From: Aquicella siphonis
GTDB lineage: Bacteria > Pseudomonadota > Gammaproteobacteria > DSM-16500
Reading direction: 5' to 3'
Length of the DNA stretch: 64,000 nucleotides
Assembly (NCBI RefSeq): GCF_902459485.1
Contig: NZ_LR699119.1
Coordinates: 1,240,001-1,304,000 of the forward strand
The notes below the pieces were generated by a model. It saw only the letters and a list, made by a program, of their open reading frames with translations, had not been told where the DNA came from and searched no databases. A program made the position numbers and the translations under genes. Positions 51,796-61,787 of this stretch are shown one piece after another; positions within the stretch are counted from its first letter, which is position 1; every line of letters begins with the position of its first letter.

Positions 51796-51885
51796 GGAAT
51801 TAACTGAAAATGCTCAAAAGCCGATTGTATCCGCAGGGGCAAGTGTAAAGCAAATAACTCCGTGCGCATGCGCTCCCGCGGTCGT

Positions 51886-52812
51886 TTAATGCCTGGCTTT
51901 GTCTGTCTGTGCCAGCAGGCGGCGTATCGCGGGAATTTGTTTGCGCGCGGCAGACAATCCAGCAAGATACAATTCCTTTTTTCTGCGAATATCAAAGATA
52001 TTGACATCACCTACTTTAGGGCTGATGACGACATCCGCTGCCTTCAGACTGTCATCCGTGATCCGCTTGCCCATGATATACATGGCAGAATCCAGCACAT
52101 CCAACGCTGAATTCAGGGCGGGCTGAGACGATTTTGTAGACAGATTAACCGCAATAATCAGCCGGGGATGTAATTTACTGGCCAGTTCCACAGGAACCGG
52201 GCTGATGACTCCGCCGTCAATCAGCGCACGCCCATAAATTTGTACAGGCTTGATCGCCCCCGGGATTGCTGATGAAGCAAGCACCGCCGGAGCAATGGGG
52301 CCGCTTTCGATAGGATAAAGCTTGCCGCTGTGCACATCCGTTGTCGCGATAATGACTTTTGTATTTAACTCACCAAAACTGCGTGCTTTCATATGCTGCA
52401 GTAAAAAAGTCTCCAGCTGATAACCGGCAACGATGCCGCCCCCCGATGTCAGGTTGGAAATATCCGCATAATCCCAGAAGCCTGCGGGCATCATGATGTC
52501 ATAGGTTTTACGAAAACTCTGGTTATCCGCATAAAGAGACGCCACGATACTGCCAGCGCTGCAACCCACTATAACATCGACAGGAATATGAGCTTCTTCC
52601 AATGCCTGCAGCACACCCAGGTGTGCGTATCCACGCACACCGCCCGAGCCCAGTACAAGCGCAACGCGTGGCGGACGGTTGATTTTTTTTACCGGGGGCG
52701 GCGTTTGTGGAATATCGATAACAGGTTGCCGGGCTGCGCAAGCGGTCAGGAAAATAAAAAGAGGAACAAGCAATATTACATATAATACATTGACTTGCCG
52801 CTTGATATTCAT
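51886..52812 (-). CDS. Patatin-like phospholipase, lipoprotein
   Basis: About 308 residues. A lipoprotein signal ends in the lipobox LTAC (cysteine 25 with this start). A patatin domain follows with the oxyanion motif GSGGVRG (55-61), nucleophile S85 in GCSAG, and catalytic D199 in DGG. Such enzymes act as lipid acyl hydrolases (RssA/NTE-like group). The start is uncertain: ATG 52812 gives a better lipoprotein signal, ATG 52833 adds seven residues; neither has a good ribosome binding site. It occupies the place where pabC sits in the E. coli fabF-pabC-mltG order, but is separated from fabF by a terminator-like hairpin. Confidence 0.85.
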   Translation of the reverse strand: MNIKRQVNVLYVILLVPLFIFLTACAARQPVIDIPQTPPPVKKINRPPRVALVLGSGGVRGYAHLGVLQALEEAHIPVDVIVGCSAGSIVASLYADNQSFRKTYDIMMPAGFWDYADISNLTSGGGIVAGYQLETFLLQHMKARSFGELNTKVIIATTDVHSGKLYPIESGPIAPAVLASSAIPGAIKPVQIYGRALIDGGVISPVPVELASKLHPRLIIAVNLSTKSSQPALNSALDVLDSAMYIMGKRITDDSLKAADVVISPKVGDVNIFDIRRKKELYLAGLSAARKQIPAIRRLLAQTDKARH

Positions 52813-52984
52813 CACGTTTATAGTTATGGTCATTTTTAGATCGTCGCAGGCTTGTTATTTATATTGTTATCTGTAATGTAGCTAGACATCGTGTTTTGAC
52901 GGTATTTTATTCATTACAAGATATTATGCAAACAAAATAATCTTCGCGTGCTGGCATAGACAGACATTGAGGTGATGAAATAAA

Positions 52985-53024
52985 GGGTCACAGCCTCTTT
53001 AAACCCGGGAGCAGGAAGTGACCC
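52985..53024 (-). terminator. Probable terminator of the fab operon
   Basis: Read on the minus strand, GGGTCAC pairs with GTGACCC across a 26-base loop and is followed by TTTATTT. It lies 13 bases past the fabF stop and would separate the fatty-acid synthesis operon from the patatin-mltG genes. The long loop makes it moderate as a terminator. Confidence 0.5.
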
Positions 53025-53036
53025 ATTTAAGAAGAA

Positions 53037-54275
53037 TTATATTTTCCTGAATATCAACGTCCCATTAGTGCCGCCAAAACCAAAAGAATTGGACAGGGTA
53101 ACTTGAATAGGCATTTTTTGCGCTTGATGTGGAACAAAATTGAGGTCACACCCTTCACTGGGATTATCCAGATTGATAGTGGGTGGAGCAATCTGGTCGC
53201 GAATAGCCAATATTGAAAAAATGGCTTCAACCGCACCAGCCGCGCCTAGCAGATGGCCGGTCATGGACTTGGTTGAACTCACAGCAAGACGGTAGGCATG
53301 ACTGCCAAAACTGCGTTTGATACCCATGACTTCCAGTTCATCACCGGCAGGTGTAGATGTGCCGTGCGCATTGATATAAGCCACTTCTTCCGGCTGGATA
53401 CCGGCATCGTTCAAGGCTGCGTTCATGGAAGCCGCACCGCCTTTACCTTCCGGATCAGGTGATGTCATGTGATGCGCATCAGCACTCATGCCAAAACCTA
53501 TCAGCTCGGCATAGATTTTGGCACCGCGAGCCCTGGCCATTTCATACTCTTCCAGAACCAGCATTCCTGCTCCATCCCCCAGCACAAACCCATCACGGTC
53601 TTTATCCCAGGGACGGCTGGCTTTTTCAGGTTCATTGTTGCGGGTTGACAACGCGCGCATGGAAGCGAACCCTGCGATTCCCAATTTGGTAGTCGCCATT
53701 TCAGAAGCGCCTGCCACCATGACATCAGCATCGCCATACATAATAGAACGCGCGGCAAGGCCTATATTATGCGTTCCGGTTGTACAAGCGGACACCAGGG
53801 CGATATTTGGACCCTTCATGCCGTATTGAATAGAGACATTTCCAGCCACCATATTGATCAATGCGCCTGGAATAAAGAATGGCGAGATTCGACGCGGACC
53901 TGATTCCAGTAATACCGCATGATGTTTTTCTATGCTAGGCAATCCGCCTATGCCTGACCCAATGGCGAGGCCGATACGGTGAGCATTGCTTTCTGTGACC
54001 TGCAAGCCGGAATCCTGGATCGCCTGCGTCGCAGCGGCCATGCCATACTGGATGAAATAATCTCTTTTGCGGGCTTCTTTTTCCGGCATGTAAACCGTCG
54101 CATCGAAATTCTTGACGCGGCTGCAAATCTGACAGCTCAAATCCGACGCATCAAAATGATCAATGCCAGAAACACCGCTACGCCCCGCTAGAATCGCTTC
54201 CCAAGTACTCTCTACCGAATGTCCCAGGGAAGTTACCATCCCCAGGCCAGTGACTACCACACGCCGTTTATTCAA
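53037..54275 (-). CDS. fabF: 3-oxoacyl-ACP synthase II
   Basis: A 412-residue KAS II, which elongates acyl-ACP with malonyl-ACP. Active-site C164 (SACTTGT) and the two histidines in [11 protein letters not shown] and [12 protein letters not shown] are present. Translation starts at TTG (54273-54275), seven bases after GAGGA; the family N-terminus [12 protein letters not shown] starts exactly here. It follows acpP by about 120 bases. Confidence 0.95.
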   Translation of the reverse strand: MNKRRVVVTGLGMVTSLGHSVESTWEAILAGRSGVSGIDHFDASDLSCQICSRVKNFDATVYMPEKEARKRDYFIQYGMAAATQAIQDSGLQVTESNAHRIGLAIGSGIGGLPSIEKHHAVLLESGPRRISPFFIPGALINMVAGNVSIQYGMKGPNIALVSACTTGTHNIGLAARSIMYGDADVMVAGASEMATTKLGIAGFASMRALSTRNNEPEKASRPWDKDRDGFVLGDGAGMLVLEEYEMARARGAKIYAELIGFGMSADAHHMTSPDPEGKGGAASMNAALNDAGIQPEEVAYINAHGTSTPAGDELEVMGIKRSFGSHAYRLAVSSTKSMTGHLLGAAGAVEAIFSILAIRDQIAPPTINLDNPSEGCDLNFVPHQAQKMPIQVTLSNSFGFGGTNGTLIFRKI

Positions 54276-54395
54276 GCAGAAATCCTCTTTACTGAATGAT
54301 TACAAGGTGAACCGGGAAACAACACAAAGCCTCTCTGTAAGGCTGCCATGTTATTCTGACATTCACCCTGTGTCACAAGATAGATTGAGCTGAAA

Positions 54396-54662
54396 TCAGC
54401 TAGCTTTGGTTTCTTTTTCCATACGGTTAACAATGTAGTTAACTGCATCTTTGATGGTTACGATTTTTTCAGCATCTTCATCCGGAATTTCAGTTTCGAA
54501 TTCTTCTTCAAGCGCCATTACCAATTCAACCGTATCCAGTGAGTCAGCGCCCAGGTCATCAACAAATGAAGCATCGGTGGTGACTTCGTCTTCCTTGACA
54601 CCCAATTGTTCTACCACAATTTTTTTAACCCGGGATTCAATTTCGTTCGTTTTCATGGTCAT
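54396..54662 (-). CDS. acpP: Acyl carrier protein
   Basis: An 88-residue, highly acidic ACP. The phosphopantetheine serine is S41 in GADSLDTVE. It carries growing acyl chains for the neighbouring Fab enzymes. ATG 54662 follows GAGGA at ten bases; a second ATG two codons later is equally possible. The C-terminus is some ten residues longer than E. coli AcpP (78). Confidence 0.97.
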   Translation of the reverse strand: MTMKTNEIESRVKKIVVEQLGVKEDEVTTDASFVDDLGADSLDTVELVMALEEEFETEIPDEDAEKIVTIKDAVNYIVNRMEKETKAS

Positions 54663-54773
54663 GTTAGATCTATCCTCATAAGTAAATACAATAGTTTGTG
54701 CTAGTTTATTCGAAAAATGCCAAGTTGCAAGGTCGAATTTATGACGGCTGGCCCGCCGTGCAGCCGCCGTGAA

Positions 54774-55529
54774 TCAATTCATGTACAATCCGCCATTCAC
54801 ATGCAAAGTCTGACCAGTGATATACCCGGCGCCTGCTGAGGCAAGGAAAACAACCGCGGCGGCAATGTCTTCCACCGTTCCCAGCTTTTGCATGGGAATC
54901 TTTTGGAAAATCGTATCACGCTGTTCTTCTGTCAGGGCATTTGTCATATCAGTAGCGACAAAACCTGGCGCAACCGTATTCACAGTAATATCCCGCGAGC
55001 CCACTTCCAGGGCAAGCGCCTTGCTAAAGCCCATAACACCCGCCTTGGCCGCGCAATAATTTGTCTGTCCCGGATTGCCCGTTGCTCCAACTACAGAACC
55101 TATATTGATGATTCTGCCCCAGCGGGCCTTGAGCATATCACGTATACAGGCTTTACTGAGCCGATAAATCGAAGTCAAGTCGGTTTCCAGAACATTTAGC
55201 CATTCATCCTCTTTCATACGCAAAAACAAATTATCCTGGGTGATTGCTGCGTTATTGACCAGGATGGACACGACACCAAAACGGCTTTTGACCGATTCCA
55301 TCAAGGTATTGACCGATGCCGGATCAGTCACATTCAAAGTCATTCCTTCACCTGCTATCCGGTGTTCTTCCAGCATTCCTGTTATTCTGTCCGCACCTTC
55401 CGCAGTCGTGGCCGTACCAATGACAGTAGCGCCTTCCCGCCCCAACGCCAAGGCGATTCCACTGCCTATGCCGCGGCTTGCGCCCGTGATCAGCGCAATT
55501 TTACCGTTGAGTGAACCCTCGCGATTCAT
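54774..55529 (-). CDS. fabG: 3-oxoacyl-ACP reductase
   Basis: A 251-residue short-chain dehydrogenase that reduces 3-oxoacyl-ACP with NADPH. Cofactor loop TGASRGIG (15-22), NNAAITQDN, and the catalytic S145, Y158 and K162 are present. AAGGAG precedes the ATG, which shares a base with the fabD stop codon. Confidence 0.95.
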   Translation of the reverse strand: MNREGSLNGKIALITGASRGIGSGIALALGREGATVIGTATTAEGADRITGMLEEHRIAGEGMTLNVTDPASVNTLMESVKSRFGVVSILVNNAAITQDNLFLRMKEDEWLNVLETDLTSIYRLSKACIRDMLKARWGRIINIGSVVGATGNPGQTNYCAAKAGVMGFSKALALEVGSRDITVNTVAPGFVATDMTNALTEEQRDTIFQKIPMQKLGTVEDIAAAVVFLASAGAGYITGQTLHVNGGLYMN

Positions 55530-56488
55530 CAGGCGCTCCTTTCATTCTCAGGTTTGAGTAACGCATGAATATTGGCAGAATCAGCGCCAGTAATCAGCGT
55601 CAGATTTTTATTAATACGTTTACATAATCCCGTCAACACCTTGCCAGGGCCGCACTCGACGATTTGTGTTATTCCTGATTGCAGGAAATATTGTATCGTC
55701 TCCACCCATCTCACCGGGCTGTACAATTGCCTCACCAAGCCGTCGCGAATGGCATCCACGCTTTCATATTGTTTAACATCCACATTATTGATGACAGGAA
55801 TGCGGGGAACCTGCAAAGAAAGAGTAGAGAGCAGCTCTGCGAGACGCAACGCGGCGGGATGCATCAGGGAGCAATGCGAGGGTACGCTGACAGGGATCAT
55901 CACAGCCAGCTTGGCTCCCTGGTCTTTCGCGAGCATGACCGCTCGTTCTACCGCTGATTTATGCCCTGCAATCACAATCTGCCCGATACTGTTGAAATTC
56001 GCTGGTGACAATACTTCATCCCGAGATGGAGCAGCCTGTTTGCAAATCTCCGTTACAGCGGACTCATCCAGTCCTATCAGCGCGGCCATGGCGCCGACTC
56101 CTGGCGCCACCGCTTCTTGCATATATTTACCGCGCGCGGCGACCAGCTGCACGGCATCAAAAAACGCCAGTGAATTTGCACACACCAGGGCTGTATATTC
56201 CCCCAGACTATGTCCCGCCAGCATGGATGGGATGACAAGACTTTCAGATTGCAAGATCCGCCACACAGCGTAGGAGGCGGCGAGCAAAGCAGGCTGGGTA
56301 TGGATGGTCTTGTCCAGTTCTTCAGCCGGACCGTTTTGAACCAGTTGCCACAAATCATATCCCACTGCAGAAGAAGCTTCGTTAAAAGTGTCCAGAACTT
56401 CATTAAATTCCCCTGCCAGATCAGCCAGCATACCGACTGTTTGGGAACCTTGCCCTGGAAATACAAACGCCATTGTCGAGTAAACCAT
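55529..56488 (-). CDS. fabD: Malonyl-CoA:ACP transacylase
   Basis: A 319-residue acyltransferase that loads malonate on ACP. FVFPGQGSQ (8-16) and nucleophile S94 in GHSLGEY are intact, with the catalytic histidine in PSHCSLMH. Neither ATG 56488 nor the in-frame ATG 56473 has a clear ribosome binding site; I keep the longer. It overlaps fabG by one base. Confidence 0.94.
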   Translation of the reverse strand: MVYSTMAFVFPGQGSQTVGMLADLAGEFNEVLDTFNEASSAVGYDLWQLVQNGPAEELDKTIHTQPALLAASYAVWRILQSESLVIPSMLAGHSLGEYTALVCANSLAFFDAVQLVAARGKYMQEAVAPGVGAMAALIGLDESAVTEICKQAAPSRDEVLSPANFNSIGQIVIAGHKSAVERAVMLAKDQGAKLAVMIPVSVPSHCSLMHPAALRLAELLSTLSLQVPRIPVINNVDVKQYESVDAIRDGLVRQLYSPVRWVETIQYFLQSGITQIVECGPGKVLTGLCKRINKNLTLITGADSANIHALLKPENERSA

Positions 56489-56567
56489 ATGAAAATTCTT
56501 CTTATTCCGATGTACCTGATATTCAAGTCATTCTCTCCCTGGCATGGCTACATGCGGCACGGGAAGA

Positions 56568-57524
56568 TTAATATTTTACCAGAGCAGATCCCCAGGCGAG
56601 ACCACCTCCAAATCCTTCCATCATCAATATCTGTCCGCGCTGGATACGGCCATCGCGCACGGCTTGATCAAGCGCGAGCGGAATGGATGCGCTGGAAGTG
56701 TTGCCCTGTTTGTCCAAGGTAATGGCCACACGCTCCATGGGAAGATTTAATTTCTTGGCCATGGCATCAATAATACGCATATTGGCCTGATGCGGTACCA
56801 GCCAGTCGATATCAGACTTTTGCATACCGTTCACTGCCAGCGTTTCATCAAAAAGATCACCTAGTGTATTGACAGCAAGTTTGAACAACTGATTACCCAT
56901 CATTTTTACCGTCTCCAGATTAGGAGATTTGCCCGAACCCAGGGGAAGGTATAAGACGTCTTTATGCGTGCCGTCAGCGTGAAGGTGTGTAGACAAAATG
57001 CCTGGTGTATCGCTTGCGCCCAATACGACCGCGCCCGCGCCATCGCCAAATAATACGCAGGTGCTGCGGTCTTCCCAGTCAATCACGCGCGACATGACTT
57101 CACTGCCAATGACCAGGGCGTTTTTGATTGCGCCGGTTCGGATATACTGATCTGCGATGCTAAACGCATACATAAAGCCTGCGCAGGCGGAAGCATTCAA
57201 GTCAAATGCGGGACAACCCGCAATTTTATATTTTTCCTGTAACAGACAGGCCGTGCTGGGGAAAACCATATGCGGCGTGGTGGATGAGACAATAATCATG
57301 CCAACATCGGCAGGCTTGATGCCAGCCGCCTCTAACGCAATGCGTCCGGCCTGCTCAGCCATCGTCACGGCATTTTCATTATCTGCGGCAACATGGCGTT
57401 CATGTATGCCAGTACGCTCCACGATCCACGCATTGGTGGTTTCAACCATTTTTTCGAGGTCGAAATTCGTGAGTATTTTTTTCGGCAGATAACTTCCTGT
57501 TCCTAGAATTTTTGAGTATGTCAT
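56568..57524 (-). CDS. fabH: 3-oxoacyl-ACP synthase III
   Basis: A 318-residue KAS III that starts fatty-acid synthesis by condensing acetyl-CoA with malonyl-ACP. Active-site C114 (NASACAGF), the histidine in VPHQANMRI and the late asparagine in QGNTSSASIP are present. It begins seven bases after the plsX stop. Confidence 0.95.
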   Translation of the reverse strand: MTYSKILGTGSYLPKKILTNFDLEKMVETTNAWIVERTGIHERHVAADNENAVTMAEQAGRIALEAAGIKPADVGMIIVSSTTPHMVFPSTACLLQEKYKIAGCPAFDLNASACAGFMYAFSIADQYIRTGAIKNALVIGSEVMSRVIDWEDRSTCVLFGDGAGAVVLGASDTPGILSTHLHADGTHKDVLYLPLGSGKSPNLETVKMMGNQLFKLAVNTLGDLFDETLAVNGMQKSDIDWLVPHQANMRIIDAMAKKLNLPMERVAITLDKQGNTSSASIPLALDQAVRDGRIQRGQILMMEGFGGGLAWGSALVKY

Positions 57525-57531
57525 GGGTTGA

Positions 57532-58572
57532 TCAATGGCCTTCTGAAGATAATGACGATTTCAATGTTTGTTCGACCTGATTCCGTATACGTTCGGGCAC
57601 ATTTTTTTGAACGCCTATAACAGCTTCTTCTATTGCCCGGGCAAATGCCTGTATATTGGCTCCCCCGTGGCTTTTCACCACAGTTCCGTTCAGACCTATG
57701 AAGGTAGCGCCATTATACCGGCCAGGATCGATACGCCTGATAAATGATTTCAAGACCGGTTTGACCATAATGCCTATCAGTCTGGTGAAAATATTGCGCA
57801 TAAAAGCTTCTTTCATCAGCAGGCCGATAAACCGAGCCACACCTTCCGTTGTCTTGAGCGCGACATTGCCGACAAAACCATCGCACACTACCACATCGGC
57901 TTCACCCGTATGTATCGCGTCACCTTCAATATAGCCGGCAAAGTTGAGGCATTTGGTATTCGTTAATAAATAAGCTGTCTGCTTGACCAGATCATTGCCC
58001 TTGATTTCCTCTTCGCCTATGTTTAACAAATAGACTTTGGGATTTTCGATATTGTCTACCGCCGATGCAAGCACAGATCCCATGACCGCAAATTGAACCA
58101 GATTTTCTGCGTTTGAATCCACGTTTGCGCCCAAATCAAGCATACGTACATTCTTGTCAGGGGACATGGTGGGAAAAGTGGAAATAATCGCAGGCCGGTC
58201 CACACCCGGCAATGTCTTGAGCACAAAACGCGCCGTAGCCATTAAAGCACCGGTGTTACCGGCACTGACGCACGCCTGCGCCTTGCCTTCTTTCAACTGA
58301 TTAATAGCGACACGCATGGAAGAATCCTTTTTAGTGCGTAAGGCTTGTGAAGGAAGCTCATCCATTTCCACCTGCTGAGACGCATGCAACAATACTAGGC
58401 GTGCCGAATCATATTGACGGGATGACAGCTGCCGCTCCAAAGCAACAGAGTCACCCACCAAGATGAGGCGGATTTTAGGAAATTTCGCCAGTATCTCGAG
58501 TGCGGCAGGAACTGTAACGGAAGGCCCATGATCGCCTCCCATTGCGTCAATCGCTATTGTTGTCTCGCTCAA
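57532..58572 (-). CDS. plsX: Phosphate acyltransferase PlsX
   Basis: A 346-residue PlsX (E. coli 356), which makes acyl-phosphate from acyl-ACP for phospholipid synthesis. The N-terminus [20 protein letters not shown] is typical; [10 protein letters not shown] and [11 protein letters not shown] follow. The start is TTG at 58572, seven bases after GAG and four bases past the rpmF stop. The frame stays open 41 codons upstream, but that part lies wholly over rpmF and has no similarity. Confidence 0.94.
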   Translation of the reverse strand: MSETTIAIDAMGGDHGPSVTVPAALEILAKFPKIRLILVGDSVALERQLSSRQYDSARLVLLHASQQVEMDELPSQALRTKKDSSMRVAINQLKEGKAQACVSAGNTGALMATARFVLKTLPGVDRPAIISTFPTMSPDKNVRMLDLGANVDSNAENLVQFAVMGSVLASAVDNIENPKVYLLNIGEEEIKGNDLVKQTAYLLTNTKCLNFAGYIEGDAIHTGEADVVVCDGFVGNVALKTTEGVARFIGLLMKEAFMRNIFTRLIGIMVKPVLKSFIRRIDPGRYNGATFIGLNGTVVKSHGGANIQAFARAIEEAVIGVQKNVPERIRNQVEQTLKSSLSSEGH

Positions 58573-58576
58573 CGGA

Positions 58577-58780
58577 TTACTCTTCGTTGTTATCGTCTTC
58601 GACCGCGGCGGATTTATTGATAACCTGGCGTCCCTTGTAGTATCCGTCCGGGCTGACATGATGGCGGCGATGGGTTTCACCAGTTGCGGCATCAATAGAT
58701 AAGGTGGGTTTGGTTAACCCATCGTGTGAACGACGCATGCCGCGTCTTGAACGTGTAACTCGACTTTTTTGAACGGCCAT
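58577..58780 (-). CDS. rpmF: 50S ribosomal protein L32
   Basis: A 67-residue basic protein beginning [20 protein letters not shown], the L32 signature, with [15 protein letters not shown] in the second half. It sits between yceD and plsX, its standard gammaproteobacterial place. The acidic tail ([10 protein letters not shown]) is longer than in E. coli L32 (57 residues). Confidence 0.96.
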   Translation of the reverse strand: MAVQKSRVTRSRRGMRRSHDGLTKPTLSIDAATGETHRRHHVSPDGYYKGRQVINKSAAVEDDNNEE

Positions 58781-58837
58781 TCTTTAACTCTCCACTCTGA
58801 TAAACTGATAACGACACAGAAAATGCTTGCTGTGTCA

Positions 58838-59356
58838 TCATCCACGTTTGTGCTTTAACGACTTTAGTACATGGAAAGGATTTTCCCCTTTACCCTGCTC
58901 CCAGCCTGAATCCGCCAGCGGCAGCTTGACCTTGCAGTCTTCAGGCTCATGCCTCGGAATAATCGGCAAATTCAAGATGATCTCATCTTCGATCAACTCC
59001 CGGAGTGCCAGATTACCCTCGCTCGCCAATGCAGGTTCATAACGTTCCGGCAACGCATTGGCTTCATCCAGGGTATTGACGATACCCAGGACAAAGTCTG
59101 ACATTATTTCATAAATGAATGGTTCCATACAACGTTGGCATTGCAATGTCAGCGTTGTCTCAAGGTGCCCGGTCAAATAGGTAATACGCTGCTCATCCAC
59201 GCCAAACTGGAGATGGACCTTGACCGTATCATCATTTCTCAGCACGTTTGCGCTTAATCTTTGCATGTCAGCAATCTTGAGTGTGCCATCCAGTCCCAGG
59301 CTCTGCTCGGCATAGCGAAACGGATCAATGTGTTCAGGTATGATTTTTTCAGACAT
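58838..59356 (-). CDS. yceD: DUF177 protein YceD (23S rRNA accumulation protein)
   Basis: A 172-residue member of the YceD/DUF177 family, reported to affect 23S rRNA levels. The CQRCMEPF segment (about 75-82) and the late DEIILNLPIIPRHEPEDC match the family. It heads the rpmF-plsX-fab operon. Confidence 0.9.
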   Translation of the reverse strand: MSEKIIPEHIDPFRYAEQSLGLDGTLKIADMQRLSANVLRNDDTVKVHLQFGVDEQRITYLTGHLETTLTLQCQRCMEPFIYEIMSDFVLGIVNTLDEANALPERYEPALASEGNLALRELIEDEIILNLPIIPRHEPEDCKVKLPLADSGWEQGKGENPFHVLKSLKHKRG

Positions 59357-59550
59357 GGGCGCATTTTATGAGCGCACTCTGCTGGTGTCAATCATGACAC
59401 ATCATATTTATTCTCAGGGACTTGCGTGATCTATGGACGCCCCGCAGGTGATAGGCCGCAGCAACAGACAGGATTTTCCATTCTCATTCGATCGATGGCG
59501 TTGGCAGGAGAATGTCGCCTTAGCCCCGCAATGCTCGCTTATCCGCCAGC

Positions 59551-59583
59551 CTTAATATTTCCTTAAGCATTCACACCTAGAAT
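59551..59583 (+). promoter_or_regulatory. PmrA-like box and -10 element ahead of the effector-like gene
   Basis: CTTAAT (59551-59556), five bases, then CTTAAG (59562-59567) exactly fit the PmrA recognition pattern YTTAAK-N5-YTTAAK. TAGAAT at 59578-59583 is a good -10 (five of six), placing the box over the -35 region as expected for an activator. In Legionella and Coxiella, PmrA sites of this kind precede many Dot/Icm effector and secretion genes. Confidence 0.65.
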
Positions 59584-59637
59584 GCTGTTCATTAAAGTAT
59601 CAATAACTTATTAAAAATTGCGAGGAGATACCGATAC

Positions 59638-61677
59638 ATGTCCAGCCCACGCGCCAACAGTTCCCCCCTGGATATACCCGGCAGCAGTGACCACCGGGAC
59701 AATGACCTGGAAATCACTGTCACCACCGACCATGATCAAACCACTTATGTGGCTTCCCTGTCCCCCGGCCAGCGCGCAGAAGTTGATTTTGGCAGCCTTC
59801 CTGCTGACGAACACGTTCAAGTTGCGGTCCGTTCAGGAAACATCAGCTTCAGATTAGGAACTACCCCAGAAAACAAGGGGACGTCATCCTTTCTGGGATC
59901 CAGCATTCCCGTTCCCAGCACTTCCATTCTTCCGTTACAGCCGGAACTGCGGCTCGTGCCATCTGACGGTTCTCAGGGACACGAAGTGTCTCTCAACGTT
60001 TCCGACGAGATTGGCATGCCTCACCCCGCTGATTCTTCTGTAAGCGCCTCGACCTTGAGAAATCGAAGAAAGCGTGAGCGCAAGCGGCTTGCCAAACAGA
60101 GAAAGCGCGCGGCGGCACAACGAGATATAGAAAGCGCCTTGCCGACTGAAAGGGATTCGCTGTTACGCGTGAGTGATGAAATCATCAATAGTGAACCCCT
60201 CACCGATGATGAACCCACAGAAGAGCAACAAGGCTGGTGCGCATGGGCATGCAGCGGTGCTGCCTCATTCACTAAAACCCTGGGCGGCGGAGCATATTAT
60301 GTTGTCACCCATCCGATCAGTGTCGGCTTGTCCGTCCTGACCGCAGCCCCGCCCGCTCTTAACTCCCTCGCCATGCCTAGCGGTGAAAGCCCTGAGAAAA
60401 TCGGACCGGAATGGTGGGCTGCCATGTCCACCCTGGTCAAGACGCATTCCATCGTCAACTCTGCGTCTTCCCTGGGCATCAATGCAATCATGAACGCTTT
60501 CTTTTTACCAACGGCCTGGGACAAATTCAAAAACAGTATCACGCATACGTTTGACAGCCCCAGGGAGTTTTTTGACAACGTCTTCTCCATCTTGTTCGGT
60601 GTGGGCGGCGCACTCGCGGCAGCCGCTATCGCCTATAGCGCATTTCTCTGGCTGCCTGCAGGTGCGATTTCCGCCTCGGTTCCGGCCGTCATCAGCTTCG
60701 TGGTCACACTGGCTTCACGCTACATAGGTGTAAAAAATGTGTTCAAACGCATCCATCACCTGTTCAATGATGATGCCAAGGCTCAAGCTGATTTCGCAGA
60801 AGCGCTGGAACATATCAAAGAAGACTATCTTGAAGAAATCCAGAGTGAATTTGACAAAATCATTGAACGATTGTTCGCGCACCGCGATGCGGACACGCCG
60901 CTGACCAACGCGGACTATGAACAGATCGCTGACGAACTGACAGACGTTTTGACCCGGCTGGCGGATGCGCACCCCGACCTGATCAAAGACAAAACCACGC
61001 TGGAGTATATCACCAAGTACACCGGCATGTTATTCGATATCACTTTCGCGCTCACATTAGTGGGTGTTCCTTCCTACCTGACTTTCATGCAAAAAGGTTT
61101 TGATGGTGTGAATACGCTGGCGAAATTTGCCGGTAATGATTTGAGCGGCATCAACATCTGGCTCAAACGACTAATAGGCGTCATACCAGGCCTGGCATCT
61201 GCCATGTTATACGCGGATTCCGGCACCAAAATACGCACCACTCTTACTCAGCTTGCCTGTCACTTGTATGAAAATCCCAAACAAATCCCGGCGGCGCTGG
61301 CTGTACTGGGAGCCAACGGATTTGCCGCCAGCGGGCCGCAGAATGTGGCCGCAGGAGTGCTCGCCAATCCTGATAACATCATCGGATTAACCAAAGACAC
61401 GGCCCTGGGATCAACTTTTGTTATTCTTAACGCGATTTCCGGAGGCGGAGCGGTCAATGCCAACGCGTCCCTGACCAAGGCATTCCTGTCTACCAATCCT
61501 GATGCAGTCCACGTGTCCGAAAAAGACTTGGCGAAACACTTAGGCAAGGTCAGTGATACCCTGGTCAGCCACCGTGTCGCTGACAAGTTCAAAGTGTTCA
61601 TGAACAAGGTGAACCATGAGCCCGATCGCGATGCCGTACGGGCTGAGCTGGACCATACCAACAGCGTCTTTATTTAA
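59638..61677 (+). CDS. Putative Dot/Icm-type effector; multi-domain membrane-associated protein of unknown function
   Basis: A 679-residue protein without recognised family or signal peptide. Residues 1-140 are polar, rich in Ser/Pro/Asp; 141-162 is a dense basic block (RNRRKRERKRLAKQRKR core) that resembles a nuclear localisation signal. An acidic patch (186-197) follows. Hydrophobic helices lie near 312-339, 341-361, 463-484 and possibly 510-525 and 590-604, with an amphipathic acidic helical stretch between (380-460). AGGAG precedes the ATG. The upstream PmrA-like box, the lack of bacterial housekeeping similarity and eukaryote-like signals suggest a secreted effector acting on host membranes; this is inference. 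The C-terminal tail (DHTNSVFI) ends hydrophobic, without a clear E-block. Confidence 0.6.
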   Translation: MSSPRANSSPLDIPGSSDHRDNDLEITVTTDHDQTTYVASLSPGQRAEVDFGSLPADEHVQVAVRSGNISFRLGTTPENKGTSSFLGSSIPVPSTSILPLQPELRLVPSDGSQGHEVSLNVSDEIGMPHPADSSVSASTLRNRRKRERKRLAKQRKRAAAQRDIESALPTERDSLLRVSDEIINSEPLTDDEPTEEQQGWCAWACSGAASFTKTLGGGAYYVVTHPISVGLSVLTAAPPALNSLAMPSGESPEKIGPEWWAAMSTLVKTHSIVNSASSLGINAIMNAFFLPTAWDKFKNSITHTFDSPREFFDNVFSILFGVGGALAAAAIAYSAFLWLPAGAISASVPAVISFVVTLASRYIGVKNVFKRIHHLFNDDAKAQADFAEALEHIKEDYLEEIQSEFDKIIERLFAHRDADTPLTNADYEQIADELTDVLTRLADAHPDLIKDKTTLEYITKYTGMLFDITFALTLVGVPSYLTFMQKGFDGVNTLAKFAGNDLSGINIWLKRLIGVIPGLASAMLYADSGTKIRTTLTQLACHLYENPKQIPAALAVLGANGFAASGPQNVAAGVLANPDNIIGLTKDTALGSTFVILNAISGGGAVNANASLTKAFLSTNPDAVHVSEKDLAKHLGKVSDTLVSHRVADKFKVFMNKVNHEPDRDAVRAELDHTNSVFI

Positions 61678-61696
61678 ACCCTGTCAGTTTAAAACC

Positions 61697-61730
61697 CGCC
61701 CTGGATAGCGATTTTACCCAGGGCGTTCTT
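61697..61730 (+). terminator. Intrinsic terminator after the effector-like gene
   Basis: CGCCCTGG pairs with CCAGGGCG across a 13-base loop and is followed by TTCTT. It lies 20 bases beyond the stop codon. Confidence 0.65.
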
Positions 61731-61787
61731 ATTCGCTTGATATCTCGGGCCGGATACATTATCTTGTTATTCTAAAGCAGCAAAACA

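Noticed and set aside
55572-56273. 233-codon frame on the plus strand
   Set aside because: Antisense to fabD, which has all catalytic motifs; low-complexity shadow translation.
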